A DNA stretch of 35,565 nt from Candidatus Bathyarchaeota archaeon (lineage in GTDB: Archaea; Thermoproteota; Bathyarchaeia; RBG-16-48-13; GCA-020355125): NCBI GenBank assembly GCA_026014905.1, contig JAOZHK010000223.1, forward strand, positions 1 through 35,565, written 5' to 3'. Positions within the stretch are counted from its first letter, which is position 1, and each line of letters begins with the position of its first letter. The translations under genes and the position numbers were made by a program. Positions 15,611-23,690 of this stretch are shown here, in pieces. The notes under the pieces are model-generated. The model ran no database searches and was not told where the DNA came from. It saw only the letters and a list, made by a program, of their open reading frames with translations.

Positions 15611-15962
15611 TTGCTTGAAAAGACCCATGATAGGTTCGCTTACCATACTGGTCTCGAATAAATGAGAGACCTTCAGGAAATACGCTGCCTGGTATCCTGT
15701 CTGGCTGATCATAGGGTTTCTCATTATCGTTATAAACGCACAAAATGTAGTGCTTCACACCTTTAGGATCCCCTTGGAGCCCACTTATATCCCCCATAAG
15801 TGAGAAAAAATCCTCAATACGACCCGTTATCTCATCGTTGTCCTCTTCCTCAATAAGAGTGAGGCGCCGAGCTCTCAGCACTGCTAGCGGGTCTCGGGTT
15901 CGTTGATTGTGGTCTTCGCTGTATAATACAATTACAGGTTTTTCCCAGATTTTGTCTATCAC
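15600..15962 (-). CDS. Hypothetical protein, 120 residues
   Basis: Not recognised. It is a soluble protein with a hydrophobic strand VIVLYSEDHN at the start, an acidic middle (EEEDNDEI), KHYILCVYND and an aromatic C-terminus. The start is GTG 15962, preceded by AGGAG at good distance. It follows the nitroreductase gene by 26 bp, so the two are probably co-transcribed. Normal codon use and the ribosome-binding site make it a real gene. Confidence 0.7.
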   Translation of the reverse strand: MIDKIWEKPVIVLYSEDHNQRTRDPLAVLRARRLTLIEEEDNDEITGRIEDFFSLMGDISGLQGDPKGVKHYILCVYNDNEKPYDQPDRIPGSVFPEGLSFIRDQYGKRTYHGSFQATRV

Positions 15963-15988
15963 TTACAACTTCTCCTAGATGTCTCTGT

Positions 15989-16519
15989 TTAGAATTGATT
16001 AAAGCTTGTTATTTCCTTGAGATCTTTGCGTGTTCTTTCTTGGTTGATCATCCGTGGTTTCCCGATGGGTAATAGTGCAATCAATCGATACTCTTTGGAG
16101 ATTTTCAAGACTTTTTTAATCCGCTCTTCAGTCGATCGTCGTGCACCTCGTAAATTGAATACTCCGATCCAACAAGATCCCAGCCCTAGTGCATAAGCAG
16201 CTAATGCCATATTCTGGGTTGCAACAGCCCCTGCTTCAATATAGTGGAAGGGATCATCCATTACATTCACTAAGACGGCGATAGTGGCAGGGGCTTCAAG
16301 AATTCCCTCATGAAAAATACTTGGGGCTTCTTTCATGATCCGCTTTTTCGTCTTGGATTCTGTGATCACATGAAAACGCCATGGTTGACGATTGAGCCAG
16401 GAAGGCGCCCAACGACCTGCATCCAAGATGGCTTGAATAACGTCCTCGCTAAGAGGCGTTGGATCAAACCTATATACGCACTGTCGATTTTTAATGGCTT
16501 GGATTAGTGTTGTGTCCAT
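15989..16519 (-). CDS. Nitroreductase family FMN oxidoreductase
   Basis: The 176-residue form begins MDTTLIQAIKNRQCVYRFD and contains GRWAPSWLNRQPWRFHV, the FMN-binding APS..N.QPW signature, then AGAVATQNMALAAYALGLG and GSCWIG. These enzymes reduce nitro compounds, quinones or flavins with NAD(P)H. The frame is open to an ATG at 16570, but those 17 extra residues do not fit the family, so I favour 16519. It lies downstream of truD and upstream of a hypothetical gene in the same direction. Confidence 0.9.
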   Translation of the reverse strand: MDTTLIQAIKNRQCVYRFDPTPLSEDVIQAILDAGRWAPSWLNRQPWRFHVITESKTKKRIMKEAPSIFHEGILEAPATIAVLVNVMDDPFHYIEAGAVATQNMALAAYALGLGSCWIGVFNLRGARRSTEERIKKVLKISKEYRLIALLPIGKPRMINQERTRKDLKEITSFNQF

Positions 16520-16614
16520 ATTCACACTTCGGCGATCAGCCCTAGGAATAATCACCTTGTACGCCTTCATGTATATGTGTCTATCCCGAATGTATTAGGG
16601 TAATGAACTGGTGA

Positions 16615-17715
16615 TTAACTATCCCAATGATTTTCCCGATAAATCAAATGGGATAGCAGTGTGGACGCATATTCCCCTTTCTTGAGCATGAATCGGACGA
16701 CTACTTCTCCCTCATGGATGTATACGATCGTAAAGTCGTCAGCGGTGAGGAGACTGCGGCGCGTGATAGGTCGCGTGCTTAACTCTGGCATTTTGGGAAC
16801 GGGAAAGCCAGGTATCGAAATCATATTCGGGATTTGCTTCCCGCTGATCAGTTGCTTGAGCTGTTCGTTAAACAGGTGAGATTGGTATGCATGAGTGAAA
16901 ATGCGTCGAATCTTCTTCGGGATTCGACGTAGAGCCCCCGCATAATCATTGGGGAATTGCTTCAGGTGGAGAACCATGCGTTTTTCGTACCAGAACACTT
17001 TCGGAATCTCTTGAACATCGCCTGCTTGAAGATATGGTTGGACCTTACGGAGAATCCGCTCCACTGCATCTTGGAGCCTGCCTTCCTTTAGAGCTGATCC
17101 TACCTCTGCATTTCCTCCACTAAGGCGTTGGGGGCCATAATAGTTGGGAATTCCAGGTTGCATGACTTGAGCTTGAAATTGCTGTAATATTTGACGGCAT
17201 TCTTGGTGTGTTTTCTCAACGCCTCGTATCGTGATCGTGAATCGATTACCTTTTGCCATACCAAGTGTTATTCGATCGGGAGCATACAGCAGATCTTTTA
17301 TGATGAGATCCTTCAAACGTAATTTAGAGATCTGATCCGCTCGACCATGCCACATAGAGACACGTTGTGCTGTGACGGCTTTCTTATCTTTCATCCCAGC
17401 GATACCAAATCGTTTTATGGAGACATGAAGCGCTTTACCTATTCGCCGCAAGGCGCGCATAGTATCCCAATCAGTTTTAACTAGGGTAAAATGTAGATAC
17501 TCTTTCTCACCGCGCCATTTACGAGTAATTAGGTCTTGTAATTTATTGAATGGAGAATATCTAATCGAAAATGTTTGCTGAGGCCACACTTCTTCCACAA
17601 TAAAATCTGACGGAATACCTCGAATATTACCGCCTAGAAAAAAGGATTGTGACATCATAGTCGGATTCAGTCTTTCTATCCAAAGCTTATTCACATCAAT
17701 CTTATAAATTGACAC
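16615..17715 (-). CDS. truD: tRNA pseudouridine synthase TruD
   Basis: The 366-residue protein has GGNIRGIPSDFIVEEV, the TruD opening; FGIAGMKDKKAVTAQRVS, which holds the catalytic Asp; NYYGPQRLSGGNAEVG; and FTHAYQSHLFNEQL. It modifies U13 in tRNA (U35 in some archaea and eukaryotes). The GTG start at 17715 directly follows a 22-base alternating tract. A TATA-like TTTATAAG at about 17700-17708 would put transcription inside this frame and favour ATG 17658, but the residues before it look like part of the domain, so the start is open. It lies upstream of nitroreductase by 45 bp. Confidence 0.92.
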   Translation of the reverse strand: MSIYKIDVNKLWIERLNPTMMSQSFFLGGNIRGIPSDFIVEEVWPQQTFSIRYSPFNKLQDLITRKWRGEKEYLHFTLVKTDWDTMRALRRIGKALHVSIKRFGIAGMKDKKAVTAQRVSMWHGRADQISKLRLKDLIIKDLLYAPDRITLGMAKGNRFTITIRGVEKTHQECRQILQQFQAQVMQPGIPNYYGPQRLSGGNAEVGSALKEGRLQDAVERILRKVQPYLQAGDVQEIPKVFWYEKRMVLHLKQFPNDYAGALRRIPKKIRRIFTHAYQSHLFNEQLKQLISGKQIPNMISIPGFPVPKMPELSTRPITRRSLLTADDFTIVYIHEGEVVVRFMLKKGEYASTLLSHLIYRENHWDS

Positions 17716-17720
17716 TTATC

Positions 17721-17742
17721 CACGCACGCGCGCGCGTACACG
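17721..17742. repeat. 22-base alternating pyrimidine-purine tract
   Basis: This is the longest uninterrupted alternation in the window, built from CACG, CACGCGCGCGCG and TACACG. It lies immediately before the GTG start of truD, in the place of a ribosome-binding site or promoter. Confidence 0.85.
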
Positions 17743-17820
17743 AATGAAGTACTTTGTTATTCGAAGCTTAGCTGATGCAACTCATTATCTGTAATGAAAG
17801 AATGTTTGTTCGTGCGTGTT

Positions 17821-17836
17821 AAAAAAAAGAAAAAAA
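17821..17836 (-). terminator. Poly-T terminator of the flavodoxin gene
   Basis: On the minus strand, seven Ts, a C and eight Ts begin seven bases after the flavodoxin stop, then AACACGCACG. T-runs are the main archaeal termination signal. The T-run followed by an ACACGC-type tract recurs after other genes. Confidence 0.65.
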
Positions 17837-17842
17837 TAGAGG

Positions 17843-18313
17843 CTATTTCGCGGCTTGTTCAGCAATGGCTTTGCCTAAAGCTCGGCATTGTTGGACAATA
17901 TCGTCATCAATATAGGCTTCAGCGACTGTGCGATGGGCAATAGAGAGCGGTGTAGCTCCGGTTTTCAGTCCGAAGGAGACAAGGTAAGCATTTAATTTTT
18001 GAATTACCTGACCTTTATCCCAGCCGTAGGATTCGAAGACACCACCGATTTTACCCGGTAACTGAAGATATTCTTTGATTTCATTCATGTTTTCTAAGAA
18101 CGATTTCATACTTGGTGTGACGTTATTGTAGATATTCGGGGCTCCAAAGATAATCGCATCAGCTGTTTCAACGCGTCGGAGACTGAAGGGTTCTCCAACT
18201 TTGAGTAGCTCCACCTCCGTATCAGGGACAGCTTGTGCGCCTTCAACGACAGCTTGAGCCATGAGTTCTGTGAAGCCGGTAGGACTATCGTAAATAACTA
18301 TGACTTTGACCAT
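17843..18313 (-). CDS. Flavodoxin
   Basis: The 156-residue protein opens VKVIVIYDSPTGFTELMAQA, a variant of the flavodoxin phosphate loop SxTGNTE with Phe for Asn. IIFGAPNIYNNVTPSMKSF is the second FMN loop and GVFESYGWDKGQ the third. It is closely similar to the flavodoxin at 27903. I chose ATG 18313 over GTG 18322 because of the TATA box at 18342-18355. It would carry electrons in place of ferredoxin or serve as an FMN-dependent reductase partner; no partner gene is adjacent. Confidence 0.88.
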   Translation of the reverse strand: MVKVIVIYDSPTGFTELMAQAVVEGAQAVPDTEVELLKVGEPFSLRRVETADAIIFGAPNIYNNVTPSMKSFLENMNEIKEYLQLPGKIGGVFESYGWDKGQVIQKLNAYLVSFGLKTGATPLSIAHRTVAEAYIDDDIVQQCRALGKAIAEQAAK

Positions 18314-18341
18314 GGTTTCCACGAATACATGATTACTATGG

Positions 18342-18355
18342 TTTTATACTTAAAA
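18342..18355 (-). promoter_or_regulatory. TATA box of the flavodoxin gene
   Basis: TTTTTAAGTATAAAA on the minus strand is a good box A, 29-42 nt before the ATG at 18313, consistent with a leaderless or very short leader mRNA. Confidence 0.5.
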
Positions 18356-18431
18356 ATTTCCCGAATGTTTAAAGCCGTTTTAACTGATTATATTATCAAG
18401 CGATTCCCAATCATTTGAGAGGTTTTATCTC

Positions 18432-18761
18432 GTGACAGCAAAGTTCAGATACACTATTGGAGCCGCGATCATTGTCGTGCTATCACTAGGCTTTGCGACA
18501 ATCCTTTACGGTATTGGATTTCTCCCATTTGACTTTCTCGCATTAATCGCTTGGGCTTTGGGACCCCTAGGACTCTTCACAATCATTACTGCGTTTACGG
18601 GAACTCAGGAAACGGCTTTCTATCTTAGTTGGGGATCCATCTTGATTGCAATCGCTCTTGCATCTCTCTTATATCCGATCATTAATGTCGTTGTGATTTT
18701 TGGAGGGTTATTAGTTGCATTAGCGATTATTAGTCTGGTCGCTTATCTCCGATATATCTGA
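18432..18761 (+). CDS. Small four-helix membrane protein, unknown function
   Basis: A 109-residue protein that is almost entirely hydrophobic, with about four membrane segments (near 7-28, 33-52, 60-78 and 80-106) joined by short loops such as TGTQETAFYL. The start is GTG 18432, preceded by GAGAGG at about 10 nt. No family was recognised. It is divergent from the flavodoxin gene and convergent with phosphofructokinase. The short ribosome-binding site and clean membrane pattern support a real gene. Confidence 0.65.
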   Translation: MTAKFRYTIGAAIIVVLSLGFATILYGIGFLPFDFLALIAWALGPLGLFTIITAFTGTQETAFYLSWGSILIAIALASLLYPIINVVVIFGGLLVALAIISLVAYLRYI

Positions 18762-18788
18762 GCTCTTTGGACCAAATGCACGAAAAGT

Positions 18789-19751
18789 TTACAGTGACAT
18801 AATCTTAGCAAGCTGATGCCTGTGGAGGTCTAATGGTTTCTCAACTTGCCAGGAGACATCCAGTTTAACCGATACAATTCGGCCTTGTTGCAGTCCAACC
18901 ATTCGGCGTTGAGCACCCCTCAATAATTGATCAACTGCATAGCTTCCGAATTCACTCGCAATGGTGCGGCTGCGAGCAGTTGGGCGACCTCCACGTTGAA
19001 TATGACCGAGAATCGTTAATCGGACTTCATGCCCCATCTCTTTCTGTATTTGAGTAGTTACAGCGTGAGCATCTCCAGCTCCTTCCGCCATCACTAGGAT
19101 TTCTGAGCGTTTTCCTGAATCATAATCGCGCTGGAGCCGGGTGCAGAGTTGAGACATTTCATACGGTACTTCAGGTACAAGAATAATTTCAGCTCCACCA
19201 GCCAATCCAACTTCTAACGCGAGAAATCCTCGGGTACGTCCCATCACTTCCACAATGAAGATTCGCTCGTGAGAGGTTGCTGTGTCACGGATTTTATCGA
19301 TCGCATCAAGAGCAGTATTGACCGCCGTATCAAATCCAATGGTTGTCTCCGTACCTGCAACATCATTATCAATTGTAGCAGGTATACCGATCACAGGTAT
19401 GTCACAGAGATCATTGATTCGACACGCTCCACGAAATGTACCGTCCCCACCAATCGTGATTAAGCCATCCACGCTATTTTTACTGAGATTCTGGACCGCG
19501 TGCTCGATACCTTCACTCGTCTTCATTGCTGGACTTCGAACCGTCCGTAGAATTGTTCCTCCTTGATTAATGATTCCACTCACAGATCGTGACCCTAAGA
19601 GTCGATATTGATCTTCAATTAATCCTTGATATCCGCGCTCAAAACCAACAACCTCTAACTTATGAGACAATGCTGATCGAACAACAGCGCGAATGGCCGC
19701 ATTCATTCCCGGGGCATCACCTCCTGCTGTGATTATAGCAATTCGCTTCAT
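18789..19751 (-). CDS. pfkA: ATP-dependent 6-phosphofructokinase (bacterial PfkA type)
   Basis: Started at ATG 19751, the protein has 320 residues, exactly the usual PfkA length, and opens MKRIAIITAGGDAPGMNAAI. An upstream ATG at 19829 would add 26 unrelated residues and is rejected. GGDGTFRGA has Gly where pyrophosphate enzymes have Asp, and IPATIDNDVAGTE lacks their lysine, so ATP is the likely donor. The catalytic Asp is in TIDND; MGRTRGFLA and GHIQRGGRPTA bind substrate. It phosphorylates fructose 6-phosphate in glycolysis. PfkA is uncommon in archaea and may be laterally acquired. Confidence 0.95.
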   Translation of the reverse strand: MKRIAIITAGGDAPGMNAAIRAVVRSALSHKLEVVGFERGYQGLIEDQYRLLGSRSVSGIINQGGTILRTVRSPAMKTSEGIEHAVQNLSKNSVDGLITIGGDGTFRGACRINDLCDIPVIGIPATIDNDVAGTETTIGFDTAVNTALDAIDKIRDTATSHERIFIVEVMGRTRGFLALEVGLAGGAEIILVPEVPYEMSQLCTRLQRDYDSGKRSEILVMAEGAGDAHAVTTQIQKEMGHEVRLTILGHIQRGGRPTARSRTIASEFGSYAVDQLLRGAQRRMVGLQQGRIVSVKLDVSWQVEKPLDLHRHQLAKIMSL

Positions 19752-19892
19752 TATCATCTCTTCCCTATTGTGGAAGGCTCCATCAACGAGGGGGGCTATG
19801 TACATTCCGATATTAAAACCTTCACGCACATTTTTCCAGTAAAGATTAAAATAAACAATTGAATAGAACCATAACTTACTAGGCGATTCATC

Positions 19893-20591
19893 ATGACTAC
19901 CTCTTCATATCCAGAATGTGCTCTCTGCCAGATCGAACAGAAAGCTTGTCGACAATTAAGTGGACACGGTCCTAACTCCTGCCCCACTCTCCACCAAAAA
20001 CCCTTCATCACTGATGCGTTACAGACTTATGAAAAACCCGGCATCCAGCACTTCGCGAAAATGGCTTCAATTCAAGAAGCTGAATGCTATGCGAATCGAG
20101 ATATTCAACCCTATATCTCTCACCCAGTGAAACCCCGTATCCAAGAGATTTGTGAATTCGCGCAGAAAATGCACTATACGAAGCTAGGGATCGCGTTCTG
20201 CGCCGGGCTCCCTCATGAAGCTCAGATACTATCGAAAATCCTCTCTTCTCAAGGCTTTGACGTCGTCTCCGTTGTCTGCAAAGTGGGATGTACTCCGAAA
20301 GAAACGATTGGTGTCAAAGATGATCAAAAGATTCGAATTGGAGAGTATGAAGCTATGTGTAGCCCCATCATTCAAGCGCAGCTCCTCAACTCTGCCCACA
20401 CTGATTTTAATATTCTATTAGGCCTTTGTGTCGGTCATGACTCCCTCTTCTTCAAGTACAGTTCGGCTTATACTACCGTTTTAGTGGCAAAGGATCGAGT
20501 CTTAGCCCACAATCCTATCGGTGCGTTATATACGACACACAGCTATTATGCTCGAATGTTACGTCCCGGGATTGATGCTTCCAAGAAATAA
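19893..20591 (+). CDS. DUF1847 family Cys-rich protein
   Basis: The 232-residue protein begins with a cysteine cluster, ALCQIEQKACR and GPNSCPTLHQ, likely a metal site. It then has a Rossmann-like region with LGIAFCAGLPHEAQILSKIL and VCKVGCTPKE, and ends with GLCVGHDSLFFKYS and VAKDRVLAHNPIGALY. This is the DUF1847 pattern, known as a metal-binding family without a proven role. It is followed after 14 bp by the M19 dipeptidase gene, so co-transcription is likely. Confidence 0.82.
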   Translation: MTTSSYPECALCQIEQKACRQLSGHGPNSCPTLHQKPFITDALQTYEKPGIQHFAKMASIQEAECYANRDIQPYISHPVKPRIQEICEFAQKMHYTKLGIAFCAGLPHEAQILSKILSSQGFDVVSVVCKVGCTPKETIGVKDDQKIRIGEYEAMCSPIIQAQLLNSAHTDFNILLGLCVGHDSLFFKYSSAYTTVLVAKDRVLAHNPIGALYTTHSYYARMLRPGIDASKK

Positions 20592-20605
20592 TCGAGAGAA
20601 ATCTG

Positions 20606-21625
20606 ATGGATGAAACTCATACCTCTCTGGAATTGCACAGGGACGCTCTCGTCATTGACACCCATTGTGACACGTTGAAATGTCTCCACCCGCTCTTCAC
20701 TCATGACCGCGCCTCGATGTGGGCTGATCGTTCGCAACAAGGTCTCGGTGTGCGATCAGAACTTGGCCATGTTGATATTCCACGCTTAACAGAGGGCGGT
20801 GTGAATTGCCAAGTATTTGCCATCTCATCACTACGCGACCGCACTCCGCCCAATGCACTTCGAACGGCTCTTGAAATGATCAGTATTCTTGACGCAGAAT
20901 GTATCCAGAATGCGTCATCTATTCAAACGGTATCGGATGTAGAAAATATCGTAAGCGCTGTTAATCAAGGGAAAATTGCCGCGATACTCTCGGTTGAAGG
21001 CGCGGACATTATCGAAGGGCGTCCAAGTATTCTTCGTATCTTATACCGACTGGGTGTCCGCATGGTTGGGTTGGTCCATTCCCGGCGAAACCTCCTTGCG
21101 GATGGTGTCGCTGATGCAAGGACGAATGGTGGATTATCAACTTTAGGTGTTGAAGTTATCGAAGAGCTGAATCGTTTAGGACTCCTCATCGATGTGTCTC
21201 ATCTTAATGATGCAGGATTCTGGGATGTAATGGATCTCGTCAAGAGACCCGTGATTGCCTCCCATTCAAATTGTCGGGCTGTCTGTTCGCATCCCCGTAA
21301 TTTAACGGATGACCAGATTCGAGCACTCGCGCAGCGAGGAGGTGTAATTGGCATTAATTTTGCGCCGAGTTTTATTCATCCCGTCAAAGCAACAATTGAA
21401 CGTCTTGTTGATCACATTGATCATATCGTTGAAATTGTAGGCACTAAATATGTAGGCTTAGGTTCTGACTTTGATGGTATTCCTTCAACGCCGGAAGGAC
21501 TCTCTGATGTTTCCCAAATGCCGCGCATCACTCAAGAACTCATCCAACGTCGATACACTGAAACTGAAATTCGCCAGATCCTGGGATTAAACCACTTTCG
21601 CGTGTTCAAACAGGTTTGGCAGTAA
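20606..21625 (+). CDS. Membrane dipeptidase family protein (peptidase M19)
   Basis: A 339-residue TIM-barrel metallopeptidase. IDTHCDTLKC gives the HxD zinc ligands, SVEGADIIEG the bridging Glu, GLVHSRRNLLADG and DVSHLNDAGFWD the first later His, and IASHSNCRAVCSHPRNL the second. GSDFDGIP and ILGLNHFRVF close the fold as usual. It hydrolyses dipeptides in the cytoplasm; there is no signal peptide. The ATG at 20606 follows GAGAGAAATCTG. It lies between DUF1847 and an amidohydrolase on the same strand, suggesting a peptide-catabolism unit. Confidence 0.93.
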   Translation: MDETHTSLELHRDALVIDTHCDTLKCLHPLFTHDRASMWADRSQQGLGVRSELGHVDIPRLTEGGVNCQVFAISSLRDRTPPNALRTALEMISILDAECIQNASSIQTVSDVENIVSAVNQGKIAAILSVEGADIIEGRPSILRILYRLGVRMVGLVHSRRNLLADGVADARTNGGLSTLGVEVIEELNRLGLLIDVSHLNDAGFWDVMDLVKRPVIASHSNCRAVCSHPRNLTDDQIRALAQRGGVIGINFAPSFIHPVKATIERLVDHIDHIVEIVGTKYVGLGSDFDGIPSTPEGLSDVSQMPRITQELIQRRYTETEIRQILGLNHFRVFKQVWQ

Positions 21626-21710
21626 AACCACGTGAACCCGTCATCATAAATACCCAGTTGTATAATGATCTTTTTGAAGGTAAACAGTATTCAACGCGAG
21701 GTAGGAATCA

Positions 21711-22961
21711 ATGGAATCTGAGTCGACTCCAATTATTATCAAAAATGGGCTGTTAATTGACGGCATCAATCCTCTTCCTCAACCCCATTCAGTCGTCGTG
21801 GTTGAAGGTTCCTTTATAACCGCAGTGGGTGAACTCGGAAAAACCCCAATTCCTCGTGGAAAAGTTATCGATGCAGCGGGACATGTCGTTCAGCCAGGGT
21901 TAATTGACGCTCATGTTCACATCACAATTTCACAGATACTCGGCGTGGGACCACGTCGAGAAGCGATTCAACATCTCTCTACAACGACTTTAGAAGCAGC
22001 GAACCGCCTGTATCGCCTCCTTAACGCAGGATTCACAACCGTTTTAGACTGTGGTGGCTTCGAACACATCGATTTAGCATTACGCTCTGCAATCGAAAAC
22101 CGCATGATCGTAGGACCTCGTTTACTCTGCTGTGGGAAAGCCATTACTACAACAGGCGGTCACGCCGACAGTTACTTTCTTCCTCCGCTGTGCCATTCCA
22201 CACCCTACATGTGGGGTCAAGTTTGTGATGGCCCAGCAGCTGTACGAAAAGGAGTCCGTGAAGAAATAAAAGCAGGAGTAGATTGGATCAAACTCATGCA
22301 TGCAGGTGGAGGTTCATTGGAACGACTTGCAGGTCCACCCCAAATGACCATACCTGAAATGCAAGCAGCGGTTGAGGAAGCTCACAAGACTGGCGTTCAA
22401 GTATGTGTTCATGCCCAAGGCTCACAATCGATTCAAGACTCGATTCACGCAGGAGTCGATTCAATAGAACATGGTTACGAAATGACTGCAGCTGCTGCAG
22501 ATCAAATGGTGGCAGCTGGAATCACACACAAATTAACGAGTTTAGTGAAAGGGTATCAGGCAACTCAGCAACCGCATGTTCCCCGAGACGTGCCCGAGAT
22601 CATCGTCAAAAAGAGCGGACAATTTCCTTATGAACTAAAGAAACGGGCATTACTACTGTCTTTAGAACGAGGCGTAAATGTCATTGCAGCAAGTGATGCT
22701 GAAGGCGATCAAAATGGTCGCATTAATAGTATGGAACCTGCACATTGGGTTGCAGCTGGAGTCTCACCTATGCATGCCATTCAAGCAATGACTCAGAAGC
22801 CCGCAGACCTCTTAAAGGTGAATACAGGGACTGTTGAGGTTGGGAAACTTGCAGATCTGCTGATCATCGATGGGAATCCATTGGACAATATCGCTATCTT
22901 TCAAGATACCCCGCGTATCAAAGTTATAATGAAAGAAGGTGTAATTGAATTTCGCAGGTAG
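21711..22961 (+). CDS. Amidohydrolase family protein (imidazolonepropionase/prolidase-like)
   Basis: The 416-residue enzyme has PGLIDAHVHITI (HxH), KAGVDWIKLMHAGGG with the carboxylated Lys position, VCVHAQGSQS and SIEHGYEM with the two later His, and IAASDAEGDQN with the catalytic Asp. This is the COG1228 subgroup that includes Xaa-Pro dipeptidases of metal-dependent type. GAGGTAGGAATCA precedes the ATG. It follows the M19 gene by 85 bp. A peptide or N-acyl amino acid substrate is likely; exact activity is unknown. Confidence 0.92.
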   Translation: MESESTPIIIKNGLLIDGINPLPQPHSVVVVEGSFITAVGELGKTPIPRGKVIDAAGHVVQPGLIDAHVHITISQILGVGPRREAIQHLSTTTLEAANRLYRLLNAGFTTVLDCGGFEHIDLALRSAIENRMIVGPRLLCCGKAITTTGGHADSYFLPPLCHSTPYMWGQVCDGPAAVRKGVREEIKAGVDWIKLMHAGGGSLERLAGPPQMTIPEMQAAVEEAHKTGVQVCVHAQGSQSIQDSIHAGVDSIEHGYEMTAAAADQMVAAGITHKLTSLVKGYQATQQPHVPRDVPEIIVKKSGQFPYELKKRALLLSLERGVNVIAASDAEGDQNGRINSMEPAHWVAAGVSPMHAIQAMTQKPADLLKVNTGTVEVGKLADLLIIDGNPLDNIAIFQDTPRIKVIMKEGVIEFRR

Positions 22962-22980
22962 TATGCGCATCCATTCATGT

Positions 22981-22996
22981 CTACGCGCGCGCGTAG
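22981..22996. repeat. Perfect 16-bp palindrome with CG core
   Basis: CTACGCGCGCGCGTAG is fully self-complementary and lies 19 bp after the amidohydrolase stop. It could form a hairpin or Z-DNA and may mark the transcript end. Confidence 0.8.
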
Positions 22997-23245
22997 TAGC
23001 ATCTAATTATATATTTTCATTGTATGTGACGATTATTTGAATTTGATAATGAGTAACAAGAAAAATTCTAGTTAGTTATAATAATGCAAGAAAAAATCTA
23101 AATTAACTGTTCAGGTAGATCAATATTAACTTCATTAAAAGTGTAATATAACATAATTAAAATTAATATAATAAGTTTTATAAGGTCAAAATACTATATA
23201 ATACGTTAGCTATTTAGCTAATACAACTTCTGTGATGCGTCAATA
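22997..23245. other. AT-rich intergenic stretch
   Basis: About 250 bp of very AT-rich sequence with many TATA-like and AATTAA segments and no plausible gene. ACGTTAGCTATTTAGCTAATAC near the end contains a small inverted repeat (TTAGCTAT/TTAGCTAA) just before the next small gene. Confidence 0.5.
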
Positions 23246-23455
23246 ATGAGTAAAGGGCACATGCAAAGAGGACTTGACATCTCGACCCAATGGGACGCTA
23301 TTGCCAAATCCTGCATGTTTTGTGCAAGCCATCAAATGCCATGTCGATACCCAAATTGCGGAAGAAAACTCCTTGAGGATAAACTTGCGTCTATTATATG
23401 GGGAAAAGACGACTATCATCCCCCAAACGATTTTTTGGAAAAAAACCGATTATAG
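23246..23455 (+). CDS. Small four-cysteine protein, 69 residues
   Basis: Not recognised. The product carries Cys23, Cys26, Cys33 and Cys38 in SCMFCASHQMPCRYPNCGRK, suitable for one zinc ion, followed by KLLEDKLASIIWG. The rest is polar. The ATG is preceded by GTGAT at a fair distance. It stands in a gene-poor region with no adjacent partner. The regular cysteines support a real gene; short length and isolation keep confidence moderate. Confidence 0.45.
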   Translation: MSKGHMQRGLDISTQWDAIAKSCMFCASHQMPCRYPNCGRKLLEDKLASIIWGKDDYHPPNDFLEKNRL

Positions 23456-23524
23456 TTAACTCACAAAGGCAGAGGCTGGCTCTATTTTCTTTAAAGCAGC
23501 TTGCGTGTGGTTGACTGGTATACC

Positions 23525-23671
23525 TTAACTCTTACGCCACTCCTCTAGAAATTCACCTGTTGTTAAGAATAATCTCTCAGTATTTTTAGTAGTGGTTACA
23601 GATTCATAAGGAATATTACGATTTGAAACTGGAATATCTGCTACAATATTCAGAATATAGCTGAATAACTG
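23525..23671 (-). pseudogene. Possible C-terminal gene remnant without a start codon
   Basis: A minus-strand frame of 48 codons is bounded by TAA at both ends. It reads ADIPVSNRNIPYESVTTTK and ends FLTTGEFLEEWRKS, a protein-like composition. No ATG, GTG or TTG opens it. The upstream end runs into the start of the divergent antiporter gene. It may be the tail of a decayed gene; the family was not recognised, and chance is possible. Confidence 0.3.
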
Positions 23672-23690
23672 TTATCCAGAGATGACTTGA

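Noticed and set aside
19752..19829. 26-residue extension of phosphofructokinase
   Set aside because: The family starts at MKRIAIITAGG, and the shorter form has the standard 320 residues.
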